A stretch of 64,000 nucleotides of DNA from Bacillus sp. V59.32b (GTDB lineage: Bacteria; Bacillota; Bacilli; Bacillales; DSM-1321), in the NCBI RefSeq assembly GCF_003429085.1, contig NZ_QVTC01000020.1, positions 16,102 through 80,101 of the forward strand, in the 5' to 3' direction. The translations under genes were made by a program, and so were the position numbers. How positions within the stretch are numbered: position 1 is the first letter of the stretch; each line of letters begins with the position of its first letter. Shown here piece by piece: positions 9,016-16,913 of the stretch. Under the pieces are notes generated by a model. It did no database searches and was not told the origin of the DNA. It saw only the letters and a program-made list of their open reading frames with translations.

Positions 9016-10526
9016 AAGGAATCATGATTCAAGGAACATCTTCCGATGCCGGAAAAAGTTTTATTACAACTGTTTTTTGCAGGCTTCTCGCGCAGGAAGG
9101 ATGGGAGGTCGCCCCCTTTAAGTCGCAAAACATGTCCAATAACTCCTATGTAACCACGGATGGATTTGAAATCGGCAGGGCACAGGGCATCCAGGCTGAA
9201 GCGGCAAACACCCAAGCCTCCATTTGGATGAATCCGATTCTGCTGAAACCCCGATCCGATCAGAGTTCAGAGGTGGTCCTGTTTGGGAAGCCGCTCCGTA
9301 CGCTATCCGGCATGTCATATCGGGAGAACTTCTATGAACAAGGAATCGAAGCGATCCGGCTTTCCCTTTCAAAGCTCGAAGAGGAATACGAGGTGGTTGT
9401 TATGGAAGGGGCAGGCTCACCTGTAGAGATTAACCTAAAAGACAGGGAGCTAGTTAATATGAAGGTGGCCGAGCTGGCTGATGTGCCGGTGATTCTTGTC
9501 GCCGATATTGAAAGAGGAGGGGTATTTGCCAGTATTATCGGAACACTTGAACTGCTCACACCTTCTGAAAGAAAACGTGTCCGGGGAATCGTGGTGAATA
9601 AATTCAGAGGGGATATCCACTTGTTTGAAGATGGGGTTGCCTGGATCGAAGAGAAGACAGGCATTCCTGTGCTAGGCGTTATTCCCTATATAAACGGGCA
9701 CATAGTGGAAGGAGAGGATTCCCTTTCCTTGGCTGACCGGTTTTCAGCCTCTAAAACGGCACCGATTGACCTCGCTGTGCTGAAGCTGCCATATATCTCA
9801 AATTATACGGACATTGAACCCTTTCTATACGAAAAGGATGTATCGATCAGATGGGTGGAAGACGCTTCAGCCTTTGGAAAGCCGGATGCCTTGATCATTC
9901 CCGGTACAAAAAGTACGATTCAGGATTTGCGTTATTTGAAGACAACGGGATTAGCCCGGAAAGTGATAGATTACTATCGGGATGGAGGTTCGATCATTGG
10001 GATATGCGGCGGTTATCAAATGCTCTGTGAACAATTGATAGATGAGGAAGGTTCGGATACAGGAAGGCGACGAACGAAAGAAGCAGGCCTTTGCCTTATA
10101 CCCGCACAAACTACTTTCTCGATAGAGAAAAAGACCATCCGTTCCAAAGGAAGCCTGCATCCTAAAACAGGTCTAGAAAAAGTTGCCCAGCTCGAAGGGT
10201 ATGAGATTCATTTAGGACATACCGTTTGGAAAAAGGGACAAGCAGGGTCCCCGTTTTTAATGCTTGACTCAGGGGAAGCAGAAGGTTTTTATACGGAAAA
10301 CGGGAGGCTGATAGGAACTTATATGCATCATCTGTTTCACAATGATGAGTGGAGAACCTTGTGGCTGAATCGTCTCCGGGAAAGAAAGAATCTGCCATTA
10401 AATGAGACAATCCTCATCAATGAAGAGAAGTATCGGAAGCTGGATGAAGCTGTGGAACAGATACGTCCCTTTTTACACTGGGAAAAAGTGAAGGGAATTC
10501 TGAACGAATGGGGCCAGGAAGAATGA
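9012..10526 (+). CDS. cbiP: Cobyric acid synthase (glutamine-hydrolysing)
   Basis: Amidates four side chains of adenosyl-cobyrinic acid a,c-diamide using glutamine and ATP. It has 504 residues from the ATG at 9012, which overlaps the cobU stop as ATGA. An upstream in-frame TTG has no better ribosome site. The N-terminal synthetase domain begins IMIQGTSSDAGKS (nucleotide-binding loop at about 8-16). The C-terminal glutamine amidotransferase-like domain has Cys332 in GICGGYQ and His439/440 in YMHHLF. This step belongs to de novo corrin synthesis, but no ring-forming genes are in the window. Either they lie elsewhere or the enzyme acts on imported intermediates. Also known as cobQ. Confidence 0.93.
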   Translation: MKGIMIQGTSSDAGKSFITTVFCRLLAQEGWEVAPFKSQNMSNNSYVTTDGFEIGRAQGIQAEAANTQASIWMNPILLKPRSDQSSEVVLFGKPLRTLSGMSYRENFYEQGIEAIRLSLSKLEEEYEVVVMEGAGSPVEINLKDRELVNMKVAELADVPVILVADIERGGVFASIIGTLELLTPSERKRVRGIVVNKFRGDIHLFEDGVAWIEEKTGIPVLGVIPYINGHIVEGEDSLSLADRFSASKTAPIDLAVLKLPYISNYTDIEPFLYEKDVSIRWVEDASAFGKPDALIIPGTKSTIQDLRYLKTTGLARKVIDYYRDGGSIIGICGGYQMLCEQLIDEEGSDTGRRRTKEAGLCLIPAQTTFSIEKKTIRSKGSLHPKTGLEKVAQLEGYEIHLGHTVWKKGQAGSPFLMLDSGEAEGFYTENGRLIGTYMHHLFHNDEWRTLWLNRLRERKNLPLNETILINEEKYRKLDEAVEQIRPFLHWEKVKGILNEWGQEE

Positions 10527-11314
10527 AAACATGGATCGGGTTCCTCATCAATCTGCAATTTTTTACAGTTTTTCCGATGAAAAGACAGCTGCCGATGGAC
10601 AAAGAGTACATAAATAAAACTTTTCATACCTTCCCGCTGCTTGGGCTGCTTCTGGGAGCGATTTACGCTGCCGTTTTGTATGCCCTGCTGGAATGGACAC
10701 CCTTATCACCGCTAGCCGCCGCATTTATACTGTGGCTGTTAACGATTTTTGTTACGGGAGGCCTTCATCTTGATGGCTGGATTGATACGAGTGATGCTTA
10801 TTTTTCCTACCGGGACATTCCAAAGCGGCTGGAAATCATGAGCGATCCTAGAACCGGTGCTTTTGGGGTCATCTCGGTCATTGTGCTTCTGGGCAGCCGG
10901 ATGCTCTTTCTCTATGAAATTATCCAAAATATCAAGCCATGGTCCTATAGTCTAATTATAATGGTTCCCTTCCTGGGGAGGGTAGCCATGGGTTTCATTT
11001 TGGCGAAAATGCCATTGGCCAAAAATGTTGGGTTGGCAGCCTTCTTTCAGGCTGCAGCGGGAAAGAACAGCACAGCTGGATATCCGGTATATTTGGCTTT
11101 CGCAGGGCTTGCAATACTGTCCACTAACTTAACAAGCTTTTATTCATTCATCGTCCTTTTAGTCGTGTTATTTTTCTCGATGCTTTTTTTAAAAAGGAAG
11201 ATTATAAAATGGTTTGGCGGAATCACAGGTGATGTGAATGGTGCTTCTGTTGAAGGAGTTGAATTAATACTGTGGATGGCAATCTGGTTATTACATTATT
11301 TCGTCACGGACTAA
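10523..11314 (+). CDS. cobS: Adenosylcobinamide-GDP ribazoletransferase (cobalamin synthase)
   Basis: Membrane enzyme that joins adenosylcobinamide-GDP to alpha-ribazole (phosphate). It has 263 residues with several hydrophobic segments. Family motifs are GGLHLDGWIDTSDAYFS near residue 75 and the MSDPRTGAFGV stretch after it. The C-terminus carries GGITGDVNGASVE, also typical. I use ATG at 10523, which overlaps the cbiP stop as ATGA and has AGGAAG upstream. An in-frame ATG 15 bases earlier is less likely. It overlaps cobC by 43 bases. Confidence 0.92.
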   Translation: MKTWIGFLINLQFFTVFPMKRQLPMDKEYINKTFHTFPLLGLLLGAIYAAVLYALLEWTPLSPLAAAFILWLLTIFVTGGLHLDGWIDTSDAYFSYRDIPKRLEIMSDPRTGAFGVISVIVLLGSRMLFLYEIIQNIKPWSYSLIIMVPFLGRVAMGFILAKMPLAKNVGLAAFFQAAAGKNSTAGYPVYLAFAGLAILSTNLTSFYSFIVLLVVLFFSMLFLKRKIIKWFGGITGDVNGASVEGVELILWMAIWLLHYFVTD

Positions 11315-11919
11315 CGGTTGCGAATGAAAGAAAAGCCTATATAGGCTGGTCTGATTCGCCGCTCAGCAGGAAAGGCAAGGCACAGCTTTTCCCATTGGTG
11401 ATTGATGCTCCATTGATTTTTTCCAGTGATTTAAAAAGATGTACTGATACGGTAGCAATCCTGTTTCCTGAGAGATCCGTCATTCAAAAAAAGGAGCTCA
11501 GGGAGCTTCATTTTGGGAAATGGGAAGGAAAGACATATGAGGATTTAAAGGAAGACAGCGATTATAAAAAATGGCTGGAGAACCCCTTTGCAGAAATTCC
11601 TCCAAACGGAGAAGGCTTTGATCAGTTTGCAGCGAGAATCCAACACAGTTGGAAATCGGTCAAAGAGCAAATGGCTAAACAGGGGATTAAACGGGCTGCA
11701 ATTGTGACACACGGAGGAGTTATCCGATATCTGTTAATGAAATATGCTCCGGTGGAAAAACCATTTTGGGAATGGGGCATCCCACATGGAAAAGGGTGGG
11801 AAATGACTTTCGATACGGAAGACTTGAGGAGGGATGGACGGTGCATTTTGTTACGGGAGGCGCTTATAACGGCAAATCCAAGTGGGTCAGGGAATATTAT
11901 CAAGGAAAAGGGAAAGTGA
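11272..11919 (+). CDS. cobC: Alpha-ribazole phosphatase-like histidine phosphatase
   Basis: Phosphoglycerate-mutase-type histidine phosphatase, 215 residues. Catalytic motif LFRHGLT has the phosphorylated histidine at residue 12. A second conserved histidine is in IVTHGGVIRYLL, and the acid region is LRELHFGKWEGKTYEDL. In this operon it probably removes the phosphate from alpha-ribazole phosphate or from adenosylcobalamin phosphate. GTG at 11272 is the likely start, though its AAGGAG is 13 bases away. It overlaps cobS by 43 bases, and the next gene starts 79 bases before it ends. Histidine phosphatases are broad, so the substrate rests on context. Confidence 0.8.
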   Translation: MDGNLVITLFRHGLTVANERKAYIGWSDSPLSRKGKAQLFPLVIDAPLIFSSDLKRCTDTVAILFPERSVIQKKELRELHFGKWEGKTYEDLKEDSDYKKWLENPFAEIPPNGEGFDQFAARIQHSWKSVKEQMAKQGIKRAAIVTHGGVIRYLLMKYAPVEKPFWEWGIPHGKGWEMTFDTEDLRRDGRCILLREALITANPSGSGNIIKEKGK

Positions 11920-12269
11920 TAAATGCTTATCATGGCGCTATCCTTCCGGTCGATTTAACTGTGCTTGATTGCGATATTCTCGTAATAGAAGGAATCGAAC
12001 AGTTCCTTAAAGAAGACTGTAAGGTATTGGATGAGCACACCTGCAGGGAATCCTGGAGAAAAAGACTCAAGGAATGGAAAGTCTGGGAGGCGAGCGGCCG
12101 AAAGCGAAAGATCGTTATTATCGGAACGGACATTTCAAAAGGGATTGTACCGCTGGAGCAAGCAGATCGAAAATGGCGGGATATGACTGGCTGGGTCTAT
12201 CAGGATATTTCTTCAAACGCTGATAGAGTAGATGTGATTTGGTACGGGTTGAATAGGCAGATCAAATAA
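11841..12269 (+). CDS. CobU-like P-loop protein lacking the guanylylation motif
   Basis: A 142-residue protein resembling a shortened CobU. It has a P-loop GGAYNGKS at 6-13, a Walker-B-like strand DILVIEG near 45-51, and a C-terminal part IGTDISKGIVPLEQADRKWR followed by DMTGWVYQDIS that matches the CobU end well. The RHK/RHR motif that carries GMP in CobU is absent. The only histidine near that position is His31 in AYHGA. It may keep only a kinase or binding activity. The start GTG at 11841 has AGGAGGG about 7 bases upstream. It overlaps cobC by 79 bases, the longest overlap in the operon. The true function is not known to me. Confidence 0.75.
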   Translation: MHFVTGGAYNGKSKWVREYYQGKGKVINAYHGAILPVDLTVLDCDILVIEGIEQFLKEDCKVLDEHTCRESWRKRLKEWKVWEASGRKRKIVIIGTDISKGIVPLEQADRKWRDMTGWVYQDISSNADRVDVIWYGLNRQIK

Positions 12270-12281
12270 GGAGGAATCGGA

Positions 12282-12863
12282 ATGAAATTATACACACGGA
12301 CCGGGGATAAAGGAAAAACACGCATTATAGGGGGAAGGGTTGATAAGGACAATATTCGCGTCGAAGCATACGGAACCATTGATGAAATAAATTGCTTTGT
12401 CGGTCAGGCAATTCTAGAACTTGATCCATCTGTTTTTGAAGATGTTCTGGTGGACCTGGAACGAATTCAACATGAACTGTTCGACTGTGGCGGTGACCTT
12501 GCTTCGATTTCCGAAAAGCGGCCGTTAAAACTGACTGAAGAAGCAGTCTCAGTTTTAGAAAACAGAATAGACACATTCATTAAGGAAGCCCCGGAGCTTG
12601 AACGATTTATTTTACCAGGGGGCACAAAGCCTGCTGCTTCCATCCATATTGCGAGAACCGTAACGAGGCGTGCAGAGCGGCTGACCGTTTCGCTTATGAA
12701 AGAGGATGAAAACGTTTCGCCTGCTGCCCTGAAGTATTTAAATCGCTTGTCTGATTATTTCTTCGCGCTTGCACGAGTCATTAATTTCCGGTTAGGTGTG
12801 AAAGATGTGGAATATGCCAGAAGTGCCAACGTTTTTCGTGAAGGAAAAAGAAAAGGTGAATAA
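12282..12863 (+). CDS. btuR: Cob(I)alamin adenosyltransferase, PduO type
   Basis: Transfers the adenosyl group of ATP to cob(I)alamin or cobinamide. This 193-residue protein is of the PduO/YvqK type, not the CobA type. The N-terminal ATP-binding motif TRTGDKGKT is at 5-13. VEAYGTIDEINCFVG, IARTVTRRAERL and LNRLSDYFFALAR are all characteristic. The ATG follows AAGGAGGAA, 12 bases after the preceding stop. It supplies the coenzyme form needed by IcmF at 57-60 kb and the ligand of the riboswitch at 2.6 kb. Confidence 0.93.
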   Translation: MKLYTRTGDKGKTRIIGGRVDKDNIRVEAYGTIDEINCFVGQAILELDPSVFEDVLVDLERIQHELFDCGGDLASISEKRPLKLTEEAVSVLENRIDTFIKEAPELERFILPGGTKPAASIHIARTVTRRAERLTVSLMKEDENVSPAALKYLNRLSDYFFALARVINFRLGVKDVEYARSANVFREGKRKGE

Positions 12864-12875
12864 GGCGATGTACCG

Positions 12876-13589
12876 ATGAGAGATCCAGTAATCGTCCCTT
12901 TTAACAATCAATTTTTGGTCATAGCCAGCGATAACAGCGGTGGGATTGGTATGAAGGAAAAGGATGTCGTGCAAGTTCCTTACCATATCGTCAGTTATTA
13001 TTCGTTTCGGGTCGCGCTCATGGAGTGCATGGCAGCAAGCGCTGTACCTGTTTCAGTCATTATGCAAAATTTCTGTGGAGAAGAAGCATGGGGCCCTTTA
13101 ATCGACGGTATTAAACAAGGATTAGAGGAATTGGAGCTGAGTATTCCTGTCACCGGAAGTACAGAAAGCAATATGGAGCTGTTGCAGTCTGCGGTGGGGA
13201 TGAGTGTACTTGGAATGAGCGGGAATGCCCCATCAGATGAAAGGCTTCCCCTGAAGGAAGTTAAGACAGCCGTTATCGGGAAACCTCTCGTTGGGGATGA
13301 AGTAATCGAACAGTCCGAGTGGGTGGCGCCCCTGCAGCTTTTCAAACAGTTCTGTCAGCTGGGCAACCTCACAGTCCTGCCTGTAGGCTCTAAAGGGATT
13401 GCCCATGAATTAAAGCTGTTATTCCCGGAAATCAAACCTGAAAACATTCATGCTGGTTTGGATATCCATAAATCAGCAGGTCCCTCCACCTGCTTTATCA
13501 TTTCCTATCCGGCGGATATGGAGAAAATCATTCGGTCCATTGCCGGGCAGTTGTTTCACGAGGTTACAGTAACAGTCCCAAAATCTTAA
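12876..13589 (+). CDS. PurM/ThiL-like protein, candidate alpha-ribazole kinase
   Basis: A 237-residue protein of the AIR-synthase (PurM/ThiL) superfamily. The N-terminal half has IASDNSGGIGMKEKD, then VPYHIVSYYSFRVALMEC and VTGSTESN, matching the Asp/Gly-rich nucleotide and metal region of this fold. As last gene of the B12 operon it may be CblS, the alpha-ribazole kinase that in Listeria and Geobacillus replaces CobT-dependent lower-ligand activation. I recall that CblS belongs to this superfamily but cannot confirm it here. The window has no cobT, which agrees. It starts 13 bases after btuR with a weak ribosome site (AAGG). No strong terminator follows. Confidence 0.6.
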   Translation: MRDPVIVPFNNQFLVIASDNSGGIGMKEKDVVQVPYHIVSYYSFRVALMECMAASAVPVSVIMQNFCGEEAWGPLIDGIKQGLEELELSIPVTGSTESNMELLQSAVGMSVLGMSGNAPSDERLPLKEVKTAVIGKPLVGDEVIEQSEWVAPLQLFKQFCQLGNLTVLPVGSKGIAHELKLLFPEIKPENIHAGLDIHKSAGPSTCFIISYPADMEKIIRSIAGQLFHEVTVTVPKS

Positions 13590-13631
13590 TCGAAATTATA
13601 CTCATAACCTGGCTATGCAAGGAGAATGAAA

Positions 13632-14114
13632 ATGGCAGGCGGAAAAACGAATGCAATGAGGATTCTTGACGCGAAAGAAATGGATTACAGCATGTTGAGC
13701 TACGAAGTGAAGGATGGAAAGATAGATGGAATTTCGGTTGCAGACAAAATTGGCATCGAAACGAAATCTGTCTTTAAAACGCTCGTAACACATGGAGCGA
13801 ACGTTGGGAGCATCTATGTGTTTGTCATTCCGGTAGCTGCAGAGCTCGATTTGAAAAAAGCAGCGAAGGCTGCCGGTGAGAAAAAGGTTGAAATGCTTCC
13901 CGTCAAGGACTTGCAAAAATGGACAGGCTATATCCGGGGAGGATGCTCACCCGTAGGGATGAAGAAGCTTTACCCAACATATGTTGACGAAAGTGCCTCA
14001 AAGCTGGATACAATGATTGTCAGCGGCGGTAAAGTTGGAATCCAGGTGGAGCTTAAGCCGAATGATTTAATCGTGGCAATTGGGGCAAAATTCGCAGAGT
14101 TGTCCAAAGTGTAA
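13632..14114 (+). CDS. YbaK/EbsC-type Cys-tRNA(Pro) deacylase
   Basis: A 160-residue protein of the YbaK/ProX editing family, which hydrolyses cysteine from mischarged tRNA-Pro. The family pattern is clear: SVFKTLVTHG contains the conserved lysine, followed by FVIPVAAELDLKKAAKAAG, YIRGGCSPVGMKK and SGGKVGIQVELKP. I place the start at ATG 13632, 7 bases after GGAG. The ATG six bases earlier is too close to the Shine-Dalgarno site. It stands alone, 42 bases after the B12 operon, and could be reached by readthrough. Confidence 0.9.
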   Translation: MAGGKTNAMRILDAKEMDYSMLSYEVKDGKIDGISVADKIGIETKSVFKTLVTHGANVGSIYVFVIPVAAELDLKKAAKAAGEKKVEMLPVKDLQKWTGYIRGGCSPVGMKKLYPTYVDESASKLDTMIVSGGKVGIQVELKPNDLIVAIGAKFAELSKV

Positions 14115-14228
14115 GCCAGTGTTTCAAAACGGGCTGTAATCGAGGCAGCTACGAAGCCGCTTGACAAAAAGCCATTCTTGTCCCAAAGATAATATTATTC
14201 AGAAATCGGGAAAACAGGAGTGGATCAG

Positions 14229-15461
14229 ATGGAATTGCCAGACAAATATGAAGGAGAACAAAAAGATCCTACAATAAACGGGGAATCCGATCGAAGGCAT
14301 CTGCTCCGGGATGTAACGGGCCAAAATATATCTTCCGGTCTCATTTCAAGTACATTGGTCATGACTGGCCCAGCATTAATTATTTTAGAAGCAGCTGATT
14401 CAGGACGGTTTACGGAGCAACAGACAGTCGATTGGATGTTTGCCGTATATTTCTTCGGCGGACTCTTCGGCATACTTATGTCGATGTTGTACAAAATTCC
14501 GATCACAGGAGGCCATTCCATATCCGGTGTCGCTTTTTTGGCAACGATGACTTCCCAATTCACATACGAACAGTTGATTGGCGGATATGTTATATCAGGG
14601 CTGTTGATTTTTCTCGTTGGTATATCCGGCCTTTTTACAAGAATCATTAAATGGGTTCCAAAGGAAATTATTTCGGCAATGCTCGCAGGACTGGTAACGG
14701 GTTATGTTGTTCAACTCGTTCCATCTATTAAGGAATTGCCAATGGTTGGAGGAGCGGCTCTCGTCAGTTTTTTAATTTTCACGAAGTATAGGAGGCGTTT
14801 TCCACCTGTCATGATGGCGGTTGTGGTAGCTTTCCTTGCTTTATTATGGACACAGGGTCTGAACATGGTGCCTGCGGAGACCGCTTTTTACCTGCCATCC
14901 GTTCAAGCACCGGAATTCACTTGGATGGGGGTACTGACACTGGCCCTGCCTCTTGCCATGCTGATCCTGAGCAATGATGCCGCACCTGGAATCGGTGCAC
15001 TGGAAAGCTCGAATTTTGAGCCGCCTATTCGCAAAATCGTTTCGCTTAGCGGTGTTTTTTCTATTTTTGCGGGCTTTTTCGGAGGGCAAAGTGCAAATAT
15101 CGCCGGAATGATGACGGCGATTTGTGCCGGTCCGGATTCAGGCCCTAAATCAAAGCGGTATATGGCTTCTTTTGTATCCGGGGTCGTACTTTTATTGTTC
15201 GGAGCTTTTGCCTGGACGATTGTTCCGTTCATACAAGGTTTGCCGCAGGCTTTTGTTGCCCTGCTGGCAGGATTTGCTTTGATCGGCGTCCTCCACTCCA
15301 GCCTGCAAATGGGCTTTGCCGGAAGTCAATATAAATTAAGCGCGCTGGCCGCGTTTGTCATTGCGATGTCAAACGTATCCTTTCTCCATATTAGTTCCCC
15401 GGTATGGGCACTTTTAATTGGAGCGGTCATTGCCCGGACGGTAGAAAAAAAGAGTCCTTAA
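14229..15461 (+). CDS. BenE-family membrane transporter
   Basis: Secondary transporter with about eleven hydrophobic segments, 410 residues from ATG 14229 (AGGAG 8 bases upstream; the in-frame GTG at 14220 overlaps that site). After a charged N-terminus it begins RDVTGQNISSGLISSTLVMT, and it contains GGHSISGVAFLATM and NIAGMMTAICAGPDSGP. This layout is that of the benzoate:proton symporter family (BenE) within the larger xanthine/uracil permease group. The true substrate cannot be read from the sequence. It lies 105 bases after ybaK and is not clearly in an operon. Confidence 0.75.
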   Translation: MELPDKYEGEQKDPTINGESDRRHLLRDVTGQNISSGLISSTLVMTGPALIILEAADSGRFTEQQTVDWMFAVYFFGGLFGILMSMLYKIPITGGHSISGVAFLATMTSQFTYEQLIGGYVISGLLIFLVGISGLFTRIIKWVPKEIISAMLAGLVTGYVVQLVPSIKELPMVGGAALVSFLIFTKYRRRFPPVMMAVVVAFLALLWTQGLNMVPAETAFYLPSVQAPEFTWMGVLTLALPLAMLILSNDAAPGIGALESSNFEPPIRKIVSLSGVFSIFAGFFGGQSANIAGMMTAICAGPDSGPKSKRYMASFVSGVVLLLFGAFAWTIVPFIQGLPQAFVALLAGFALIGVLHSSLQMGFAGSQYKLSALAAFVIAMSNVSFLHISSPVWALLIGAVIARTVEKKSP

Positions 15462-15508
15462 TATATAGTTTCCTGTTCCAATCCCCTTCCCATTTGACAT
15501 AGGCATTC

Positions 15509-15536
15509 ACCCATAAAGGGGGTGATGCATATACTA
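15509..15536 (+). promoter_or_regulatory. Possible sigma-K promoter
   Basis: AC and CATATACTA are separated by 17 bases, fitting the sigma-K pattern AC-N17-CATAnnnTA. A hairpin (GCATTCACCC with GGGTGATGC) overlaps it. It ends 47 bases before the twin-ATPase gene. Weak evidence, because such short patterns occur by chance. Confidence 0.3.
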
Positions 15537-15582
15537 ATGGTTGAAGCGATCCTTAGCATTTCAAAAAAGGAGTGTTGGTAAC

Positions 15583-16686
15583 TTGACGGGAAAAATTAAA
15601 AACTATTATGCCGGAGGAAACACAGCACGCGGTTTTTACAGTTTGTATGAATCCAATCTTCAAGGACTTGATAAATTATTTATCCTGAAGGGCGGGCCAG
15701 GCACAGGGAAGTCCACCCTCATGAAAAAGGTAGGCCAGGCATGGGCAGGTAAAGGATTTGATATTGAATATTTGCACTGCTCCTCTGATAACCAATCGAT
15801 TGATGGAGTCATTATCCCGAAATTTAAGGTGGGCATTGTGGATGGTACGGCTCCCCATGTAATTGAACCGAAGGCTCCGGGAGCAATTGAAGAGTATGTT
15901 AATTTAGGGGAGGCGTGGGATTCAGACAAACTAACTGCTGAAAAAGAGGCAATTATACGACTTTCTGCGGAGATTAGCCATTCTTTTGAAACAGCATATT
16001 CAAGATTTGCAGAAGCGCTTCGGGTTCACGATGAGTGGGAAAAAATATATATAGAAAATATGGATTTCAACAAAGTGAACCAGTTGACTGAAAAGTTGAA
16101 AGAAACGTTTTTCGGTGAAATGTTCATTAACAAGCAGGCTTATGTTCGCCACCGTTTCCTCGGGGCAGCGACTCCCAAGGGAGCCGTTGATTTTATTCCG
16201 AACCTGACCGAGGATCTAGCTAAACGCTATTTTATTAAAGGAAGGCCTGGCTCCGGCAAGTCGACGATGCTGAAGAAATTGGCCACGGCTGCCGAACAAA
16301 GGGGCTTTGATGTGGAAATCTACCACTGTGGCTTTGACCCGAACAGCCTGGACATGGTGATTGTCAGGGAAATCGGCCTTGCCATTTTTGACAGCACGGC
16401 ACCTCATGAATATTTCCCAAGCCGGGAAGGCGACGAAATCATCGATATGTATAAGGCGGCGATTACACCGGGAACAGACGATAACTATGCCCGGGAGATA
16501 AATGAAATCTCCGGGAGGTATAAATCGAAAATGAACGAAGCTATTTCGTATCTCGCACAAGCTAAAACCTTGCACGATGAGTTGGAAGCGATCTATGTTT
16601 CAGCGATGGACTTTGTGAAAATAGAAAACATACAAGAGGAAATAAAGGCGGCTATTGAACAAATAGCAGGTGTTTCCTCCTTATAA
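15583..16686 (+). CDS. Twin P-loop ATPase of unknown role
   Basis: A 367-residue protein made of two similar halves, each with a P-loop: GGPGTGKS at 37-44 and GRPGSGKS at 220-227. After each loop comes a parallel block: FDIEYLHCSSDNQSIDGVII with GIVDGTAPH in the first half, and FDVEIYHCGFDPNSLDMVIV with IFDSTAPH in the second. This is an internal duplication. It resembles a conserved Bacillaceae family of uncharacterised ATPases. TTG at 15583 is chosen because AAGGAG lies 10 bases upstream and the product then starts at TGKIKNYYAGGNTARG. A sigma-K-like promoter upstream hints at late sporulation, but this is not certain. Confidence 0.75.
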   Translation: MTGKIKNYYAGGNTARGFYSLYESNLQGLDKLFILKGGPGTGKSTLMKKVGQAWAGKGFDIEYLHCSSDNQSIDGVIIPKFKVGIVDGTAPHVIEPKAPGAIEEYVNLGEAWDSDKLTAEKEAIIRLSAEISHSFETAYSRFAEALRVHDEWEKIYIENMDFNKVNQLTEKLKETFFGEMFINKQAYVRHRFLGAATPKGAVDFIPNLTEDLAKRYFIKGRPGSGKSTMLKKLATAAEQRGFDVEIYHCGFDPNSLDMVIVREIGLAIFDSTAPHEYFPSREGDEIIDMYKAAITPGTDDNYAREINEISGRYKSKMNEAISYLAQAKTLHDELEAIYVSAMDFVKIENIQEEIKAAIEQIAGVSSL

Positions 16687-16694
16687 AGGTAAAT

Positions 16695-16733
16695 GCCGGC
16701 ATGGATATTAAATCTGCCGGCTTTTCTTTTTTC
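16695..16733 (+). terminator. Terminator of the twin-ATPase gene
   Basis: Stem GCCGGCA / TGCCGGC with a 13-base loop followed by TTTTCTTTTTT, directly after the stop codon. Confidence 0.8.
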
Positions 16734-16913
16734 TGATAAATCATGCCATACTAGGATGTAATCGTTTATGACTTTCATCATGGCTATGATAAGATAAAGA
16801 CTGACGAGCTTTTTAAGGCTGAGATTCATATTTGCCTATTGCAGGCGGGAAGATATATCACTGCCGTCTGCAAAAAAAGACGCATTGATAACGAGAAAAG
16901 GAAGGGTGCTTAC

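Noticed and set aside
16216..16575. Minus-strand frame inside the twin-ATPase gene
   Set aside because: Antisense to a coding region with clear motifs, with no recognisable product.
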